In this document: one piece after another, positions 44,396 through 53,877 of the stretch | How positions within the stretch are numbered: position 1 is the stretch's first letter | Layout of the letters: each line of letters starts with the position of its first letter | Source: Rhizobiaceae bacterium | Lineage (GTDB): Bacteria; Pseudomonadota; Alphaproteobacteria; Rhizobiales; Rhizobiaceae | Assembly (NCBI GenBank): GCA_017640615.1 | Contig: JAEPQK010000001.1 | Location: forward strand, 806,001-870,000 | Direction: 5' to 3' | DNA length: 64,000 nt | The notes under the pieces: model-generated | Seen by the model: only the letters and a program-made list of their open reading frames with translations | Told to the model about the DNA's origin: nothing | Database searches by the model: none | Program-made: the position numbers and the translations under genes

Positions 44396-46096
44396 ATGCA
44401 GCGCACCGCAGGCGGGGTCATCAGCGAAACGCTCAAGGCACATGGGGTCACCTGCGTGTTCGGAATGGAGGATCCGATCCACGTCTTCCACACGCTCGAT
44501 CAGAGTTTCACGCGCATCGTGACGGTGCGCGACGAGAAGCACGCGGCGATCATGGCGCATGGCTATGCGCAGGCGACGGGCCGGCCAGGCGTGTGCACCT
44601 CAACCTTCGGGCCAGGTGCCACCAATCTGATCACGGGTTTGCTGGAAGCGGAGCGCTCGTCCGTACCGGTCATTGCCCTGGTTCAGGACCATGGGCTGGC
44701 GGTGAAGGGAAAACACGCAAGCAGCGCAATGGACCACGACCGGTCGCTCGCGCCATTCGTGAAAGCCGTGTTGCGCATCGATCTCGCCGAGCAGGCAGAA
44801 GGCCATATCCGCAAGGCGTTCCGGATCGCTACGACCGGACGCCCTGGGCCGGTCGCCGTACTGTGCCCAACCGACGTGATGGCGCAGACGGTCGATACAG
44901 GCGAGATCAAAGGCGACGACCGCTACACGCATGCGCCCGCCACGCGCTCGCGGCCGCCAGCTGCCGAAATCGCGGAGGCGGCCGGACTTCTCTCAGGCGC
45001 GGCAAGGCCGATATTGGTTGCCGGTGGCGGCAGCATGATTTCGGGCGCAGCGCAGGAAATCATCAGCCTCGCCGAAAGGCTCAATGCGCCGCTGGCGACG
45101 ACCATGACGGGGAGGGGCATCGTTGCCGATACTCACCCGCTTTCGGTCGGACCGCTGGGCAGCAGCACGGGCGGAAAGCTCGGCCGCGGGCGCGTTGCCA
45201 ATCACATGCTGGAACACGCCGATGTCGCACTGCTGATGGGCACGCGCACGGGGCAGATTTGTTACAGCGACTGGACGCTTCCGGGGCCGGACACGAAGGT
45301 CATTCATCTCGACATCGACCCGGAGGAGACCGGCCGCAACTTCGATACGGACGTCGCGCTCGTTGGCGATGTGCGCGAAACGCTGCGTGACCTCATCGAT
45401 GTGCTTGAAGGCAAGACCTTAGGCGAGCGGGATGACCCGCGGGCCGAAATCGAACGCCTCACCGAAGAATGGCAATCGGATTTCACGCCTGTCGCGACCA
45501 GCAATGCGCAGCCGATCCGGCCGGAGCGGCTGTTGACCGAAATCTCGTCGCTGCTCGACGAGAAATCGCTGATCGTAACAGACGCGAGCTACATCACCGG
45601 CTGGGCGATGAGCCATATCGACGTGCCGTCGAGCGGTCGTTTCGTGCTCTCGCCGCGCGGCACAGGCGGCATCGGCTGGAGCTTGCCGGCTGCGATTGGC
45701 GCCAAGCTCGGCGATCCTTCCCGCAACGTGATCTGCATGACCGGCGACGGCGCATTCGGCTACGTCATCAATGAGCTGGAGACGGCGGCGCGCGTCAAGG
45801 TGCCGCTTGTCGTCGTGGTGTTCAACAACGCCTCGCTCGGCTTCCAGCGGCACTGGGAGCAGAAGGTGATGGGATCTTATCGCGAGTGCGATTTCCTCGA
45901 TGTCGACTATTCCGAGGTTGGGCGCGCGCTGAAGTGCGAGGGCGAACGCGTCACCGCTCCAGGCGATATTCACGCTGCGCTGAAGCGCGGGCTCGCTGCC
46001 GGCGGTCCATATGTCATCGACGTTGTGATCGACCCGGATGCGACGGCGCCGATCGTCGGCTTCGAAACGATACTGGCGGCCGATGCGGCTCACTGA
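44396..46096 (+). CDS. thiamine-diphosphate-dependent enzyme, acetolactate synthase-like
   Basis: Protein of 566 residues. Catalytic Glu is in VRDEKHAAIMAHGYA, and the ThDP motif runs from GDGAFGYVINELETAARV to VVFNNASLGF. The overall plan is the acetohydroxyacid synthase / glyoxylate carboligase group, but it lacks the attenuator and small subunit of the ilv locus. AAGAGG precedes the ATG at 44396. It is divergent from IclR and followed by a GNAT gene, suggesting a catabolic role. The donor substrate is unknown. Confidence 0.8.
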   Translation: MQRTAGGVISETLKAHGVTCVFGMEDPIHVFHTLDQSFTRIVTVRDEKHAAIMAHGYAQATGRPGVCTSTFGPGATNLITGLLEAERSSVPVIALVQDHGLAVKGKHASSAMDHDRSLAPFVKAVLRIDLAEQAEGHIRKAFRIATTGRPGPVAVLCPTDVMAQTVDTGEIKGDDRYTHAPATRSRPPAAEIAEAAGLLSGAARPILVAGGGSMISGAAQEIISLAERLNAPLATTMTGRGIVADTHPLSVGPLGSSTGGKLGRGRVANHMLEHADVALLMGTRTGQICYSDWTLPGPDTKVIHLDIDPEETGRNFDTDVALVGDVRETLRDLIDVLEGKTLGERDDPRAEIERLTEEWQSDFTPVATSNAQPIRPERLLTEISSLLDEKSLIVTDASYITGWAMSHIDVPSSGRFVLSPRGTGGIGWSLPAAIGAKLGDPSRNVICMTGDGAFGYVINELETAARVKVPLVVVVFNNASLGFQRHWEQKVMGSYRECDFLDVDYSEVGRALKCEGERVTAPGDIHAALKRGLAAGGPYVIDVVIDPDATAPIVGFETILAADAAH

Positions 46097-46144
46097 ATTC
46101 ACAAAAGATTTGCGGCGGACGACTGGGCGAACAGGAGCAGGACC

Positions 46145-46588
46145 ATGGTGGATGTAAAGGCGATAAATCCGCTCTGCGATGACGGGCGCAGCCTGTTTGC
46201 GCGGCTGTCGCAGGAGCAGATCGACCGCTATGGCAGGGATGGGGGCATGCCGCTTGAGGGGCTCGCGAAGCCAGGCGTGATCTTCGTCGCGGCTTTCCTG
46301 AACGGGGAGGCGGTTGGTTGCGGAGCGATCGTGCCGCTCGAAACCGGCATTGGAGAATTGAGCCGTATCTTCGTGGACCCGTCCGCACGCCGCAACGGCG
46401 TCGGCGCAGCGATCATGACGGCACTCGAAAACCAGGCTGCCGAGAAATACAGCCGGCTGGTTCTCGAAACGGGTGTGGCGCAGCCGGAGTCCATCGCGCT
46501 CTATGAAAAGTGCGGCTACGTCTCAATCCCCTGCTGGGGCAAGAGCGCCGACAATCCCAAAAGCCGGTGCTACGAAAAATGCCTGTAG
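46145..46588 (+). CDS. GNAT family N-acetyltransferase
   Basis: Protein of 147 residues with the acetyl-CoA motif LSRIFVDPSARRNGVGAAIM and the following ALYEKCGYV. It is 48 bp downstream of the ThDP gene on the same strand, probably cotranscribed, and convergent with GntR. Acyl acceptor unknown. Confidence 0.88.
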   Translation: MVDVKAINPLCDDGRSLFARLSQEQIDRYGRDGGMPLEGLAKPGVIFVAAFLNGEAVGCGAIVPLETGIGELSRIFVDPSARRNGVGAAIMTALENQAAEKYSRLVLETGVAQPESIALYEKCGYVSIPCWGKSADNPKSRCYEKCL

Positions 46589-46599
46589 TGCCCGTCAGA

Positions 46600-47325
46600 T
46601 CAGGCGATTGCGTCTTCGCCCAGATAAATGCGAACGACCGCCTCGCGCGCGATCTCGTTCACGTCGCCGAGCATCAGATTGATGTGCCGCGACATGAGCG
46701 CAACGGCGGCATCGGTGTTGCGGGCCTTGATCTCTGCAAGGATCTGTCCGTGCTCGACCGAGGTCACCGTCTTGCAGTTGTCGCGTTCCAGCGCGACGAC
46801 GCGCAGGAAGCGAATTCTGGAATTGAGATCCCTGAGAAGCCGCAGCGCCTCGGAGTTGCGGGAGCCTTCGGCAATAGCTTCGTGAAACTCTTCGTCATGA
46901 TCGACGATCTGGCGCGCAGCGAGCTTCGGACGCTCCTCGAGAAAATCCTGCCACTGCCGCTCCAACGCTTCGATATCGCTTTCTGTGGCGCGTTCGCAGA
47001 ACAGCCGGACGGACATTGTCTCAATCGCGCCGCGCAGCTCGAAGAGCGAGCGGATTGCATCGATATCGATGGGCTGCCGGTAAAAACCCTTGTTCGGGAC
47101 GAGCGTAAGAAGCCCCTCGCTGACCAGCCGGTTGAGCGCGGCGCGCACCGGCGTGCGGCTTACATTGAGCTCGGCGGCAAGCTTGACCTCGTTGACCCGC
47201 TCGCCGGGGCGAAAGCCATATTCAATCGCCTGTTGGCGAAGGATTTCATAGACGCGCAGGCCGGTATCGGCCGGGCGGTTCCTGGGGCCTTCACCCGGGT
47301 TGCTGTTATCCGCGCGTTTGTCCAT
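46600..47325 (-). CDS. GntR family transcriptional regulator (FadR/FCD subfamily)
   Basis: Protein of 241 residues: winged helix with RPGERVNEVKLAAELNVSRTP then an FCD domain with the acidic and His residues of the ligand pocket (DHDEEFHEAI). ATG 47325 is preferred to an in-frame TTG at 47337. It is divergent from the ABC importer genes by 389 bp and is the likely regulator of that operon. Effector unknown. Confidence 0.88.
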   Translation of the reverse strand: MDKRADNSNPGEGPRNRPADTGLRVYEILRQQAIEYGFRPGERVNEVKLAAELNVSRTPVRAALNRLVSEGLLTLVPNKGFYRQPIDIDAIRSLFELRGAIETMSVRLFCERATESDIEALERQWQDFLEERPKLAARQIVDHDEEFHEAIAEGSRNSEALRLLRDLNSRIRFLRVVALERDNCKTVTSVEHGQILAEIKARNTDAAVALMSRHINLMLGDVNEIAREAVVRIYLGEDAIA

Positions 47326-47337
47326 CGCCGATGCCAA

Positions 47338-47714
47338 GCCCTTTTGTGGTGCTGTTGTTCAAATAGCGCACCATGTCAATGACCGCGCCGCGAAAAGGAC
47401 CGTATCGCAGGAGCCGCGCACATGGGGCTCCGCAGCACGTCACGTCTCCAAACGGAGCGGGTGAGGCTTTGTACCGCAAAGTGTATCCACTTGGAAGTGT
47501 AGTTGTGAATTTGCAATTGCATTTTGATGTGAAGGCGATCAGAATGACCCTATCGGCGGTCGGCTAGGCCGTCGCCGGAAGGAGAAAAAGCGCATCACCC
47601 GACGGTCCAAACGGGACCGGCCTGAGGAGGCGGTGCAGGTGAGGTGCTGTTCGACACCGTGGCGGTGTCACTTTGGTGGGCGCGGCGGCCCAAAACGTCG
47701 GGAGGAAAACCGAG
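47338..47714 (+). promoter_or_regulatory. intergenic control region and 5' leader of the ABC importer operon
   Basis: There is no gene in this 377-bp gap. It contains CACTT-GG-AAGTG (47488-47499), the perfect palindrome TGCAATTGCA (47512-47521) and a hairpin GACACCG-TGG-CGGTGTC (47653-47669) 45 bp before the start codon. The first two are candidate GntR operators; the third could be a leader structure. GGAGG lies upstream of the ATG. Confidence 0.5.
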
Positions 47715-49328
47715 ATGACTAGGAATATCGCAATTACGCTTGGAGCCTGGCTCATTGCCACTCCGCTTTATGCGCAAGAAGGCGAACTGGTGCCGGAAGT
47801 TCACTTTCTGAGCTGGCCGTCGGCGACCTATGCCAACTTCGCCGAAACCGGAAACTATGTGGCCGAGGAGTGGGAGAAGCTTGGTCTGACGATCCGTATG
47901 GATCAGCAGGCGTTCCCCAATCCGATGCTGAAGATGTGGTTCACCGACCATGAGTTCGACGTGGTGCTGTCGAGCCTTTCGGGTGCGCCGCACCGGCTTG
48001 AGCCGGACTTCTTCACGAACTCGCAGTTCAACTCCGCGAACTCTTCGCCTGGCAGCTGGAACGTCGGCGAATATTCGAACCCGGAGTTCGATCGCTTGGG
48101 CAACGAGCAGGTGAAAATCTACGACAACGAGAAGCGTCGGGAAATCATCTACAAGCTTCAGGAAATTCTCGTTGAAGACCAGCCCGACGCGGTTTTGTCA
48201 TCGCAGGTGCAGATCTTCGCGGTGAACAAGGACAATATGGAGTTCGACGGCTACCAGCCGAACCCGCAGGGCGTGCGCGCCAACGTTAACCAGATCGACA
48301 TGCGCTCCAAGCGTGACCAGAACCTGGTCCGTATCGGATGGACGCTGGAATACAGTGTGCTGAACCCGACTGCCGCGCGCACGATCGAAGAGACCGAAAT
48401 CGCCGCGCTTCTCTATGACCGTCTTCTGTGGATCGGCGCCGACGGCTCGCTCAACTACCGGTTGGCCGAAAGTGTCGAATCCGTCAGCGATACCGAAATC
48501 GTGGTGACGATCCGCAGCGGGCATACCTTCTCCGACGGTCAGCCTGTGACGGCGGAGGATGTGAAGTTCTCCTTCGACTATATGAAGAAGTGGGAAGCGC
48601 CTTACTTCACGCAGCATCTGTCGCGCGTGGAGAACGTCGAAGTGGTCGATCCCACCACGGTTCGTTTCACGCTTACCGAGCCATATGCGCCGTTCGTCAT
48701 GAACACGCTGGGTCAGATGTATGTGCTGCCGAAGCATGTGTGGGAGCCGCTGGTTGACGATCTCGGGATCGAAAACCCGCAGCAGTTTGCGAACGACAAT
48801 CCGGTCGGTAGCGGGCCCTACAAGGTGAAGTATCGCCGCGAGGGTACGGAACTCTACCTGGAGCGCCGCGAGGACCATTTTGATCCGCCGCTGTCTGATC
48901 TGCTCTACGTGGTCTACGGTTCGGCCGAAATCGTCACTCAGTCGCTGAAGACGGGTTCCATCGATGTGTCGTTCCAGCCTGTGCCGCCGTCCGCGGTCGC
49001 AGAACTCGAGGCGCTCGACAACATCGAAGTCTACGAAGCCCAGTCGAACGGCATCAACTCGCTGCGTTACAAGACCACCGGTCCGGTCTTCTGGAACCGC
49101 GACCTGCGCCGGGCGCTCTTCCACGCGATCCCGTATCAGCGCATTGTCGACGAGATTTACGACGGCAAGGCTGCGCTGACCTCGACACAGATCACGCCTG
49201 TCAACGGCTACTGGCACAACCCAAATCTGCCGACGCCGAAATACGACCTGGAGAAGGCACGGCAGATTCTGGAAGAGGCCGGGTTCACCTGGGACAGCGA
49301 CGGCCGCCTTCGGTTCCCGGCGCAGTAG
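47715..49328 (+). CDS. peptide-type ABC transporter substrate-binding protein with reversed lobe order
   Basis: Protein of 537 residues with a signal peptide (residues 1-21, cut after LYA). The region 25-185 resembles the C-terminal lobe of SBP_bac_5 proteins: helix of the SBP (AEEWEKLGLTIRMDQQAF), an LEPDFF stretch, YSNPEFDRL (residues 120-128) and the IYDNEKRREIIYKLQEIL helix. Residues 203-537 resemble the N-terminal lobe: LNPTAARTIEE, FSDGQPVTAEDVKFSFDYM, NPVGSGPYKV, and they end at YDLEKARQILEEAGF, which in DppA-type proteins leads into the C-terminal lobe. Both lobes are present once, in swapped order. It heads an importer operon. Confidence 0.85.
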   Translation: MTRNIAITLGAWLIATPLYAQEGELVPEVHFLSWPSATYANFAETGNYVAEEWEKLGLTIRMDQQAFPNPMLKMWFTDHEFDVVLSSLSGAPHRLEPDFFTNSQFNSANSSPGSWNVGEYSNPEFDRLGNEQVKIYDNEKRREIIYKLQEILVEDQPDAVLSSQVQIFAVNKDNMEFDGYQPNPQGVRANVNQIDMRSKRDQNLVRIGWTLEYSVLNPTAARTIEETEIAALLYDRLLWIGADGSLNYRLAESVESVSDTEIVVTIRSGHTFSDGQPVTAEDVKFSFDYMKKWEAPYFTQHLSRVENVEVVDPTTVRFTLTEPYAPFVMNTLGQMYVLPKHVWEPLVDDLGIENPQQFANDNPVGSGPYKVKYRREGTELYLERREDHFDPPLSDLLYVVYGSAEIVTQSLKTGSIDVSFQPVPPSAVAELEALDNIEVYEAQSNGINSLRYKTTGPVFWNRDLRRALFHAIPYQRIVDEIYDGKAALTSTQITPVNGYWHNPNLPTPKYDLEKARQILEEAGFTWDSDGRLRFPAQ

Positions 49329-49382
49329 CGCCGGGCCTGGAAGCCTAGCCATTCACACGCATATTCGCCGGACCTGAAAGCC

Positions 49383-50393
49383 ATGTTGAAGGCCCAGAAC
49401 CTCGTCAAACACTATCCGGTGGTCACCGGGCTGCGATCCTTGTTCTCAGGCGATCGCGACAGCGTGGTCCACGCCGTTGACGGTGTCGACCTGGAGGTGG
49501 CCCCGGGCGAGGTGCTGGGTCTTGCCGGCGAAAGCGGATGTGGCAAATCAACCACCGGAAAGATGCTGGTCGGACTGGAAAGCCCGACCAGCGGTTCGAT
49601 CTCCCTCGGCGGAGAAGATTTGCGCGAACTGCACCAGCGCGACCGCAAGGCATTTTACCGCAAGGTGCAGATGGTGTTTCAGGACCCCTATGGCTCGATC
49701 AATCCGAGCCATGATGTCTACACCGTCGTTTCTCGGCCGCTGATCTATCAGGGGATCAGGAACCAGGACGAGATACGCGAGCGTGTTTTGCGGGCCATGC
49801 GCCGCGTGGGCCTGACGCCGCCTGAAATCTATCTCGGCAAACACCCGCACCTTCTGAGTGGCGGCCAGCGCCAGCGGCTTTGCATTGCGCGCGCCATCAT
49901 TCTGAAACCCAATTTCCTTGTCGCCGACGAGCCGATTTCCATGCTCGACGTTTCGATCAAATGGGAAATCATCAGGTTGCTGCGCGATCTGGTCGACGGC
50001 GAAAAGCTCTCGATGATCTATATCACCCACGATCTGGCGAGCGTGCCGACGATCTGCCAGCGGCTGGCGATCATGTATATCGGCCGCATTGTGGAGACCG
50101 GGCCGACACTCGACATTCTGCGCAAGCCCGCTCACCCATATTCGCGGGCGCTTGTCTCCGCGGTGCCATCGCCTGTGCCCGGCAAGAAGCGCGAAGCCGT
50201 CAACATCAAGGGCAGCGTGCATAGCGCCATCAACCTGCCGAAAGGCTGCCGGTTTGCCGACCGCTGCCCGATTGCCGAGCAGGTCTGCATCGACGTTGAC
50301 CCCAAGCTTCGGCCGGTCGAAGGCCGGATGGTAGCCTGCCACAAGCCGTTTGAGGCAGCGGCTTCTGCATCCGCGGAAGGCGTGCCGGCATGA
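49383..50393 (+). CDS. oligopeptide ABC transporter ATP-binding protein (OppF/DppF type)
   Basis: Protein of 336 residues with Walker [10 protein letters not shown], signature LSGGQRQRL and Walker B FLVADEPISMLDVS. The C-terminal tail has the four-Cys motif of peptide-import ATPases (CRFADRCPIAEQVC and VACH). It is second in the operon, after the binding protein. The ATG lies 54 bp after the binding-protein stop, and its stop overlaps the next gene by 4 bp. Confidence 0.93.
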   Translation: MLKAQNLVKHYPVVTGLRSLFSGDRDSVVHAVDGVDLEVAPGEVLGLAGESGCGKSTTGKMLVGLESPTSGSISLGGEDLRELHQRDRKAFYRKVQMVFQDPYGSINPSHDVYTVVSRPLIYQGIRNQDEIRERVLRAMRRVGLTPPEIYLGKHPHLLSGGQRQRLCIARAIILKPNFLVADEPISMLDVSIKWEIIRLLRDLVDGEKLSMIYITHDLASVPTICQRLAIMYIGRIVETGPTLDILRKPAHPYSRALVSAVPSPVPGKKREAVNIKGSVHSAINLPKGCRFADRCPIAEQVCIDVDPKLRPVEGRMVACHKPFEAAASASAEGVPA

Positions 50394-51361
50394 GGCAATA
50401 TATCCTTCGACGGCTCATCCATATGGTCATCACGCTGTTTGCGATGATGACGATCATGTTCTTCATGTTTCGCCTGCTGCCGGGCGATCCGACGATGACG
50501 ATGATCAGCTCGGCCATGTACCCGAAAGCACAGGAGGCGATGCGGGCGCAGTTCGGCCTCGATAAGCCGCTGATCGAGCAGTACCTGATCTATCTCAAGA
50601 ACTACGCGACGCTGAATTTCGGCTATTCCTTCCACAGCTCGCGGCAGGTCTCGGAACTGCTGAGCGGCCGGATCGTCAATACCCTGGTGCTCATCCTGCC
50701 TTCGATGATCGTGGCATACGGTCTCGGCGCGCTGCTTGGTGCGCTGCTCGGCTGGTACCGCGGCGGGCGCTTTGAAACGTCGATTGTGTTCGTGGCGACC
50801 GCGCTGCAGGCTGCGCCGGTTTTCTGGCTCGGCATGCTGGCGATACTGCTGTTCTCGATCAATCTGGGCTGGTTCCCGCCGGGGCATCTGGTCACGCCGG
50901 GCATGTTCCCCGATCAGAACCTCCGCATGTATGTTTCGGCCGATTTCCTGCACCATCTGGCGCTGCCGTTTCTCGTTCACACCGCATACCAGATCTGCTT
51001 TCCGCTGCTTCTGATGCGCTCCAGCATGCTGGCGACAATCGGCGAGGATTTTGTCGAGTTTGCTCGCATCAAGGGACTGCGCGAGCGCAAGATCCTATTC
51101 GGACACGCCGCCCGCAACTCGCTGCTGCCGGTCGCGACGACCATTCCGATGATCCTCAGCTGGGCGCTTGCTGGCTCGGTTGTGATCGAGACCGTCTTTT
51201 CATGGCCGGGCCTCGGCAAGCTGATGATCGAAGGTGTGCAGCGTTCCGATTTTCCAGTTGTGCAGGCGGCATTCTTCCTGATCGCGGTGCTTACCATCAT
51301 CGGCACGTTCACCGCCGACCTTCTCTATGGACTGCTCGACCCGAGGATCGTCTATGACTGA
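50390..51361 (+). CDS. peptide ABC transporter permease (DppB/OppB type)
   Basis: Protein of 323 residues starting MRQYILRRLIHMVITLFAMM, with six predicted transmembrane segments and the typical MIEGVQRSDFPVVQAAFFL near the end. It overlaps the ATPase by 4 bp (ATGA). The coupling-helix EAA-like segment is ARIKGLRERKILFGHAARNS. Confidence 0.93.
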   Translation: MRQYILRRLIHMVITLFAMMTIMFFMFRLLPGDPTMTMISSAMYPKAQEAMRAQFGLDKPLIEQYLIYLKNYATLNFGYSFHSSRQVSELLSGRIVNTLVLILPSMIVAYGLGALLGALLGWYRGGRFETSIVFVATALQAAPVFWLGMLAILLFSINLGWFPPGHLVTPGMFPDQNLRMYVSADFLHHLALPFLVHTAYQICFPLLLMRSSMLATIGEDFVEFARIKGLRERKILFGHAARNSLLPVATTIPMILSWALAGSVVIETVFSWPGLGKLMIEGVQRSDFPVVQAAFFLIAVLTIIGTFTADLLYGLLDPRIVYD

Positions 51362-51394
51362 CATCCCAGCTGAAGATCGCCGGGAGACGGCCCG

Positions 51395-52255
51395 ATGAAC
51401 TGGCTGCGCCATTTTGTAGAGGCCGTGCACCAGACGCGCGCAGGGCGCATCAGCTTCTATGTGGTGCTCGCCTGTATTCTGCTGGCCGTCGTGGGGCCGT
51501 GGATTGCGCCCTATGGTCCGTTCGAACGCATATACGATGTCGACGGCCGGCTGGTGCGGCTGAGCCCGCCCACGGCGGACCATTGGCTGGGCACTACGCT
51601 CTACGGGCGAGACGTGTTCAGCCAGATGCTGTGGGGCGCGCGCCCGGCGCTGATCGTCGGTTTCGCGACCGCCTTCGGCGTCGTCGCGATTGGCGTCAAT
51701 GTCGGGCTGATCTCCGGCTTTTATGGCGGGCGCATCGATTCCCTGATGATGCGCATCACCGACATTTTTCTGGGGCTGCCGTTCCTGCCTTTCATCATTG
51801 TGATGCTGGCGATTACCGGCCGCAGTACAACCACGATCATCATCGCCATGACGCTGATCATGTGGCGCTCGGCGGCGCGCGTGATCAGGGCGCAGGTGCT
51901 TTCGATCAAGCAGGCACCGTTCGTGGCCGCGGCGCGGACTACGGGCGGCGGCGATTTCAGCATCATCTATCGCGAGATTGCGCCGAATATCATGCCGATC
52001 GCACTGGTGAACGTTGCGTTCTCGCTCGCCTGGGCAATCATCACGGAGGCCAGTATTGGCTTCCTCGGTTATGGCGATCCCAAGGCGACAAGCTGGGGCA
52101 CGATCATCCACGACGCCTATGCCTCGCAGATGATGTACCAGGCGCCGTGGTGGGTTATCCCGCCGGGCATCGCCATCATGATCCTGGTCTCGGCCGTCTA
52201 TTTCCTCGGTCGCGCATATGAGCACGTGGTCAACCCAAGGCTGGTCGGACAATGA
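51395..52255 (+). CDS. peptide ABC transporter permease (DppC/OppC type)
   Basis: Protein of 286 residues with a cytoplasmic N-terminus, [20 protein letters not shown], and the inner-membrane permease region with [22 protein letters not shown]. This is the second permease subunit. A 33-bp gap separates it from the previous gene and it overlaps the following ATPase gene by 4 bp. Confidence 0.93.
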   Translation: MNWLRHFVEAVHQTRAGRISFYVVLACILLAVVGPWIAPYGPFERIYDVDGRLVRLSPPTADHWLGTTLYGRDVFSQMLWGARPALIVGFATAFGVVAIGVNVGLISGFYGGRIDSLMMRITDIFLGLPFLPFIIVMLAITGRSTTTIIIAMTLIMWRSAARVIRAQVLSIKQAPFVAAARTTGGGDFSIIYREIAPNIMPIALVNVAFSLAWAIITEASIGFLGYGDPKATSWGTIIHDAYASQMMYQAPWWVIPPGIAIMILVSAVYFLGRAYEHVVNPRLVGQ

Positions 52256-53310
52256 GCGCGCTGCCCGACCGCAAAACCGAGACACAGCTGGTTCTCGATA
52301 TCCGCGATCTGTGCGTGCGGTTTCGTACCAAGCGCGGGATAGCCGACGCGCTCGATCATGTCTCGCTGTCGATCCCGAAAAGCTCCAGCGTCGGGCTCGT
52401 GGGCGAGTCCGGCTGCGGCAAGAGTACGCTGATGAAGGCGGCGATCGACGTTTTGGCGGAGAATGCCGAGGTGACTGCCGGCAGCGTCTACTACCACGAT
52501 CTCGATCTTCTCGATGCGTCGGCCGAGACCGTGCGCCAGAGGCGCTGGGCTGGCATCTCGATGATCACCCAGAGTGCACTCAACGCGCTCAACCCGGTGA
52601 AGAAAGTCGGCGATCAGATCGTCGAGGCGATTCGGGCGCACCGCAATTTGTCGCGCAAGGACGCGTGGGCACGGGCCGAGGAGATGCTGCAACTGGTCGG
52701 CGTCGACCCGAAGCGGGCGCGCGAATATCCGCACCAGTTTTCCGGCGGCATGCGCCAGCGCGCGATTATTGCGATGTCGCTGGTGCTCGAACCCGACCTT
52801 GTGCTTGCCGACGAGCCCACGACATCGCTGGACGTGATCGTTCAGGATCAGATTTTCCGCAAGATCAGGTCGCTGCAGGAAGAGCTCGGGTTCTCATTGC
52901 TGCTCGTCACGCACGACCTTGGCGTCGTGATCGAAAATTGCGACCGCATCGCCGTCATGTATGCCGGCCAGGTGGTGGAGGAGGGGCCTGTCGAGCAGGT
53001 GGTGAACACGCCGTTCCACCCTTACACGCTTGGTCTCAAGAACTCGCTTCCGCGCATCGATGCAGTCTCGGAGCCAATCGCCATACCGGGCGGCCCGCCT
53101 GATCCGATCGAGATGCCCAAAGGCTGCCGCTTCGCACCACGCTGCCCGTTCGCCCAGGACAAGTGCCGAGAGACGAAGCCGGAGCTGGTGTCCGTTGGTG
53201 CCGAGCATCGCGCCGCCTGTATCCGTCAGGACGAAATTCCGGGCCTGCGCGCCGAGGCAGCAAGAATCGAGACATGGGCCAAAGTGGCCGTGATGGAGGA
53301 AACCGAATGA
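52252..53310 (+). CDS. oligopeptide ABC transporter ATP-binding protein (OppD/DppD type)
   Basis: Protein of 352 residues with Walker [10 protein letters not shown], signature FSGGMRQRA and Walker [14 protein letters not shown], plus the C-terminal Cys motif [14 protein letters not shown]. It pairs with the first ATPase. It overlaps dppC-like and the cyclotransferase gene by 4 bp each, so the five transporter genes and the cyclotransferase form one operon. Confidence 0.93.
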   Translation: MSALPDRKTETQLVLDIRDLCVRFRTKRGIADALDHVSLSIPKSSSVGLVGESGCGKSTLMKAAIDVLAENAEVTAGSVYYHDLDLLDASAETVRQRRWAGISMITQSALNALNPVKKVGDQIVEAIRAHRNLSRKDAWARAEEMLQLVGVDPKRAREYPHQFSGGMRQRAIIAMSLVLEPDLVLADEPTTSLDVIVQDQIFRKIRSLQEELGFSLLLVTHDLGVVIENCDRIAVMYAGQVVEEGPVEQVVNTPFHPYTLGLKNSLPRIDAVSEPIAIPGGPPDPIEMPKGCRFAPRCPFAQDKCRETKPELVSVGAEHRAACIRQDEIPGLRAEAARIETWAKVAVMEETE

Positions 53311-53756
53311 AACACTACTTCGCCTATGGAACGCTGCTTGGGGAAAAGGCGATGCAGGACTTCGCGCCGTCTGCGCGCGCGGTAGGGGTCATGCGTCTTG
53401 AAGGCTACGAGTTGGCGTTTGCCGAAACGCATGTTTCGGGGAAGGGCGGCTGCTGGCTCAGACCAACCGCGGACGGCGTTGTCTATGGCGTGCAGTACGA
53501 GGTCAGCGACGAAGACATGGAGCGGATGGACAAGGCGAGCGGCATTCCCGAGCGGCTTTGGGTACATCTGCCAGTGACGCTGGTCGACGAGGGTGGCAAC
53601 AGGGTTGAATCCAACACCTACACGATCCCCGGCACGCCTCCGCCCTTCAAGCCCGCTACCGACTATGTCGGCAAGATCAAGGACGGCCTCGGCACGACGA
53701 CGCTGCCGGCCGATTATGTGCGCAAGGTCGAACAGACAATCGAAAGCGCTGCATAG
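53307..53756 (+). CDS. gamma-glutamylcyclotransferase family protein
   Basis: Protein of 149 residues with the family signature YFAYGTLL at the N-terminus and the GGCT fold (gamma-glutamyl binding loop near residue 4-10; acidic residues around 70-77). Such enzymes release 5-oxoproline from gamma-glutamyl amino acids. The ATG overlaps the stop of the importer ATPase (ATGA), indicating cotranslation, which suggests the imported compound is a gamma-glutamyl peptide. That link is inference. Confidence 0.8.
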   Translation: MKHYFAYGTLLGEKAMQDFAPSARAVGVMRLEGYELAFAETHVSGKGGCWLRPTADGVVYGVQYEVSDEDMERMDKASGIPERLWVHLPVTLVDEGGNRVESNTYTIPGTPPPFKPATDYVGKIKDGLGTTTLPADYVRKVEQTIESAA

Positions 53757-53877
53757 CGACCCAATCCGCCTGGCCAGAGTGAAGGCTGAGTAGAGAGCGG
53801 AGGGGCACGGCTAAGGCAGATGTGGCCGTTCCGGGTTGGCGGCGCGGGCGGGCCGGGCATCGATACGAGGAACGGTC

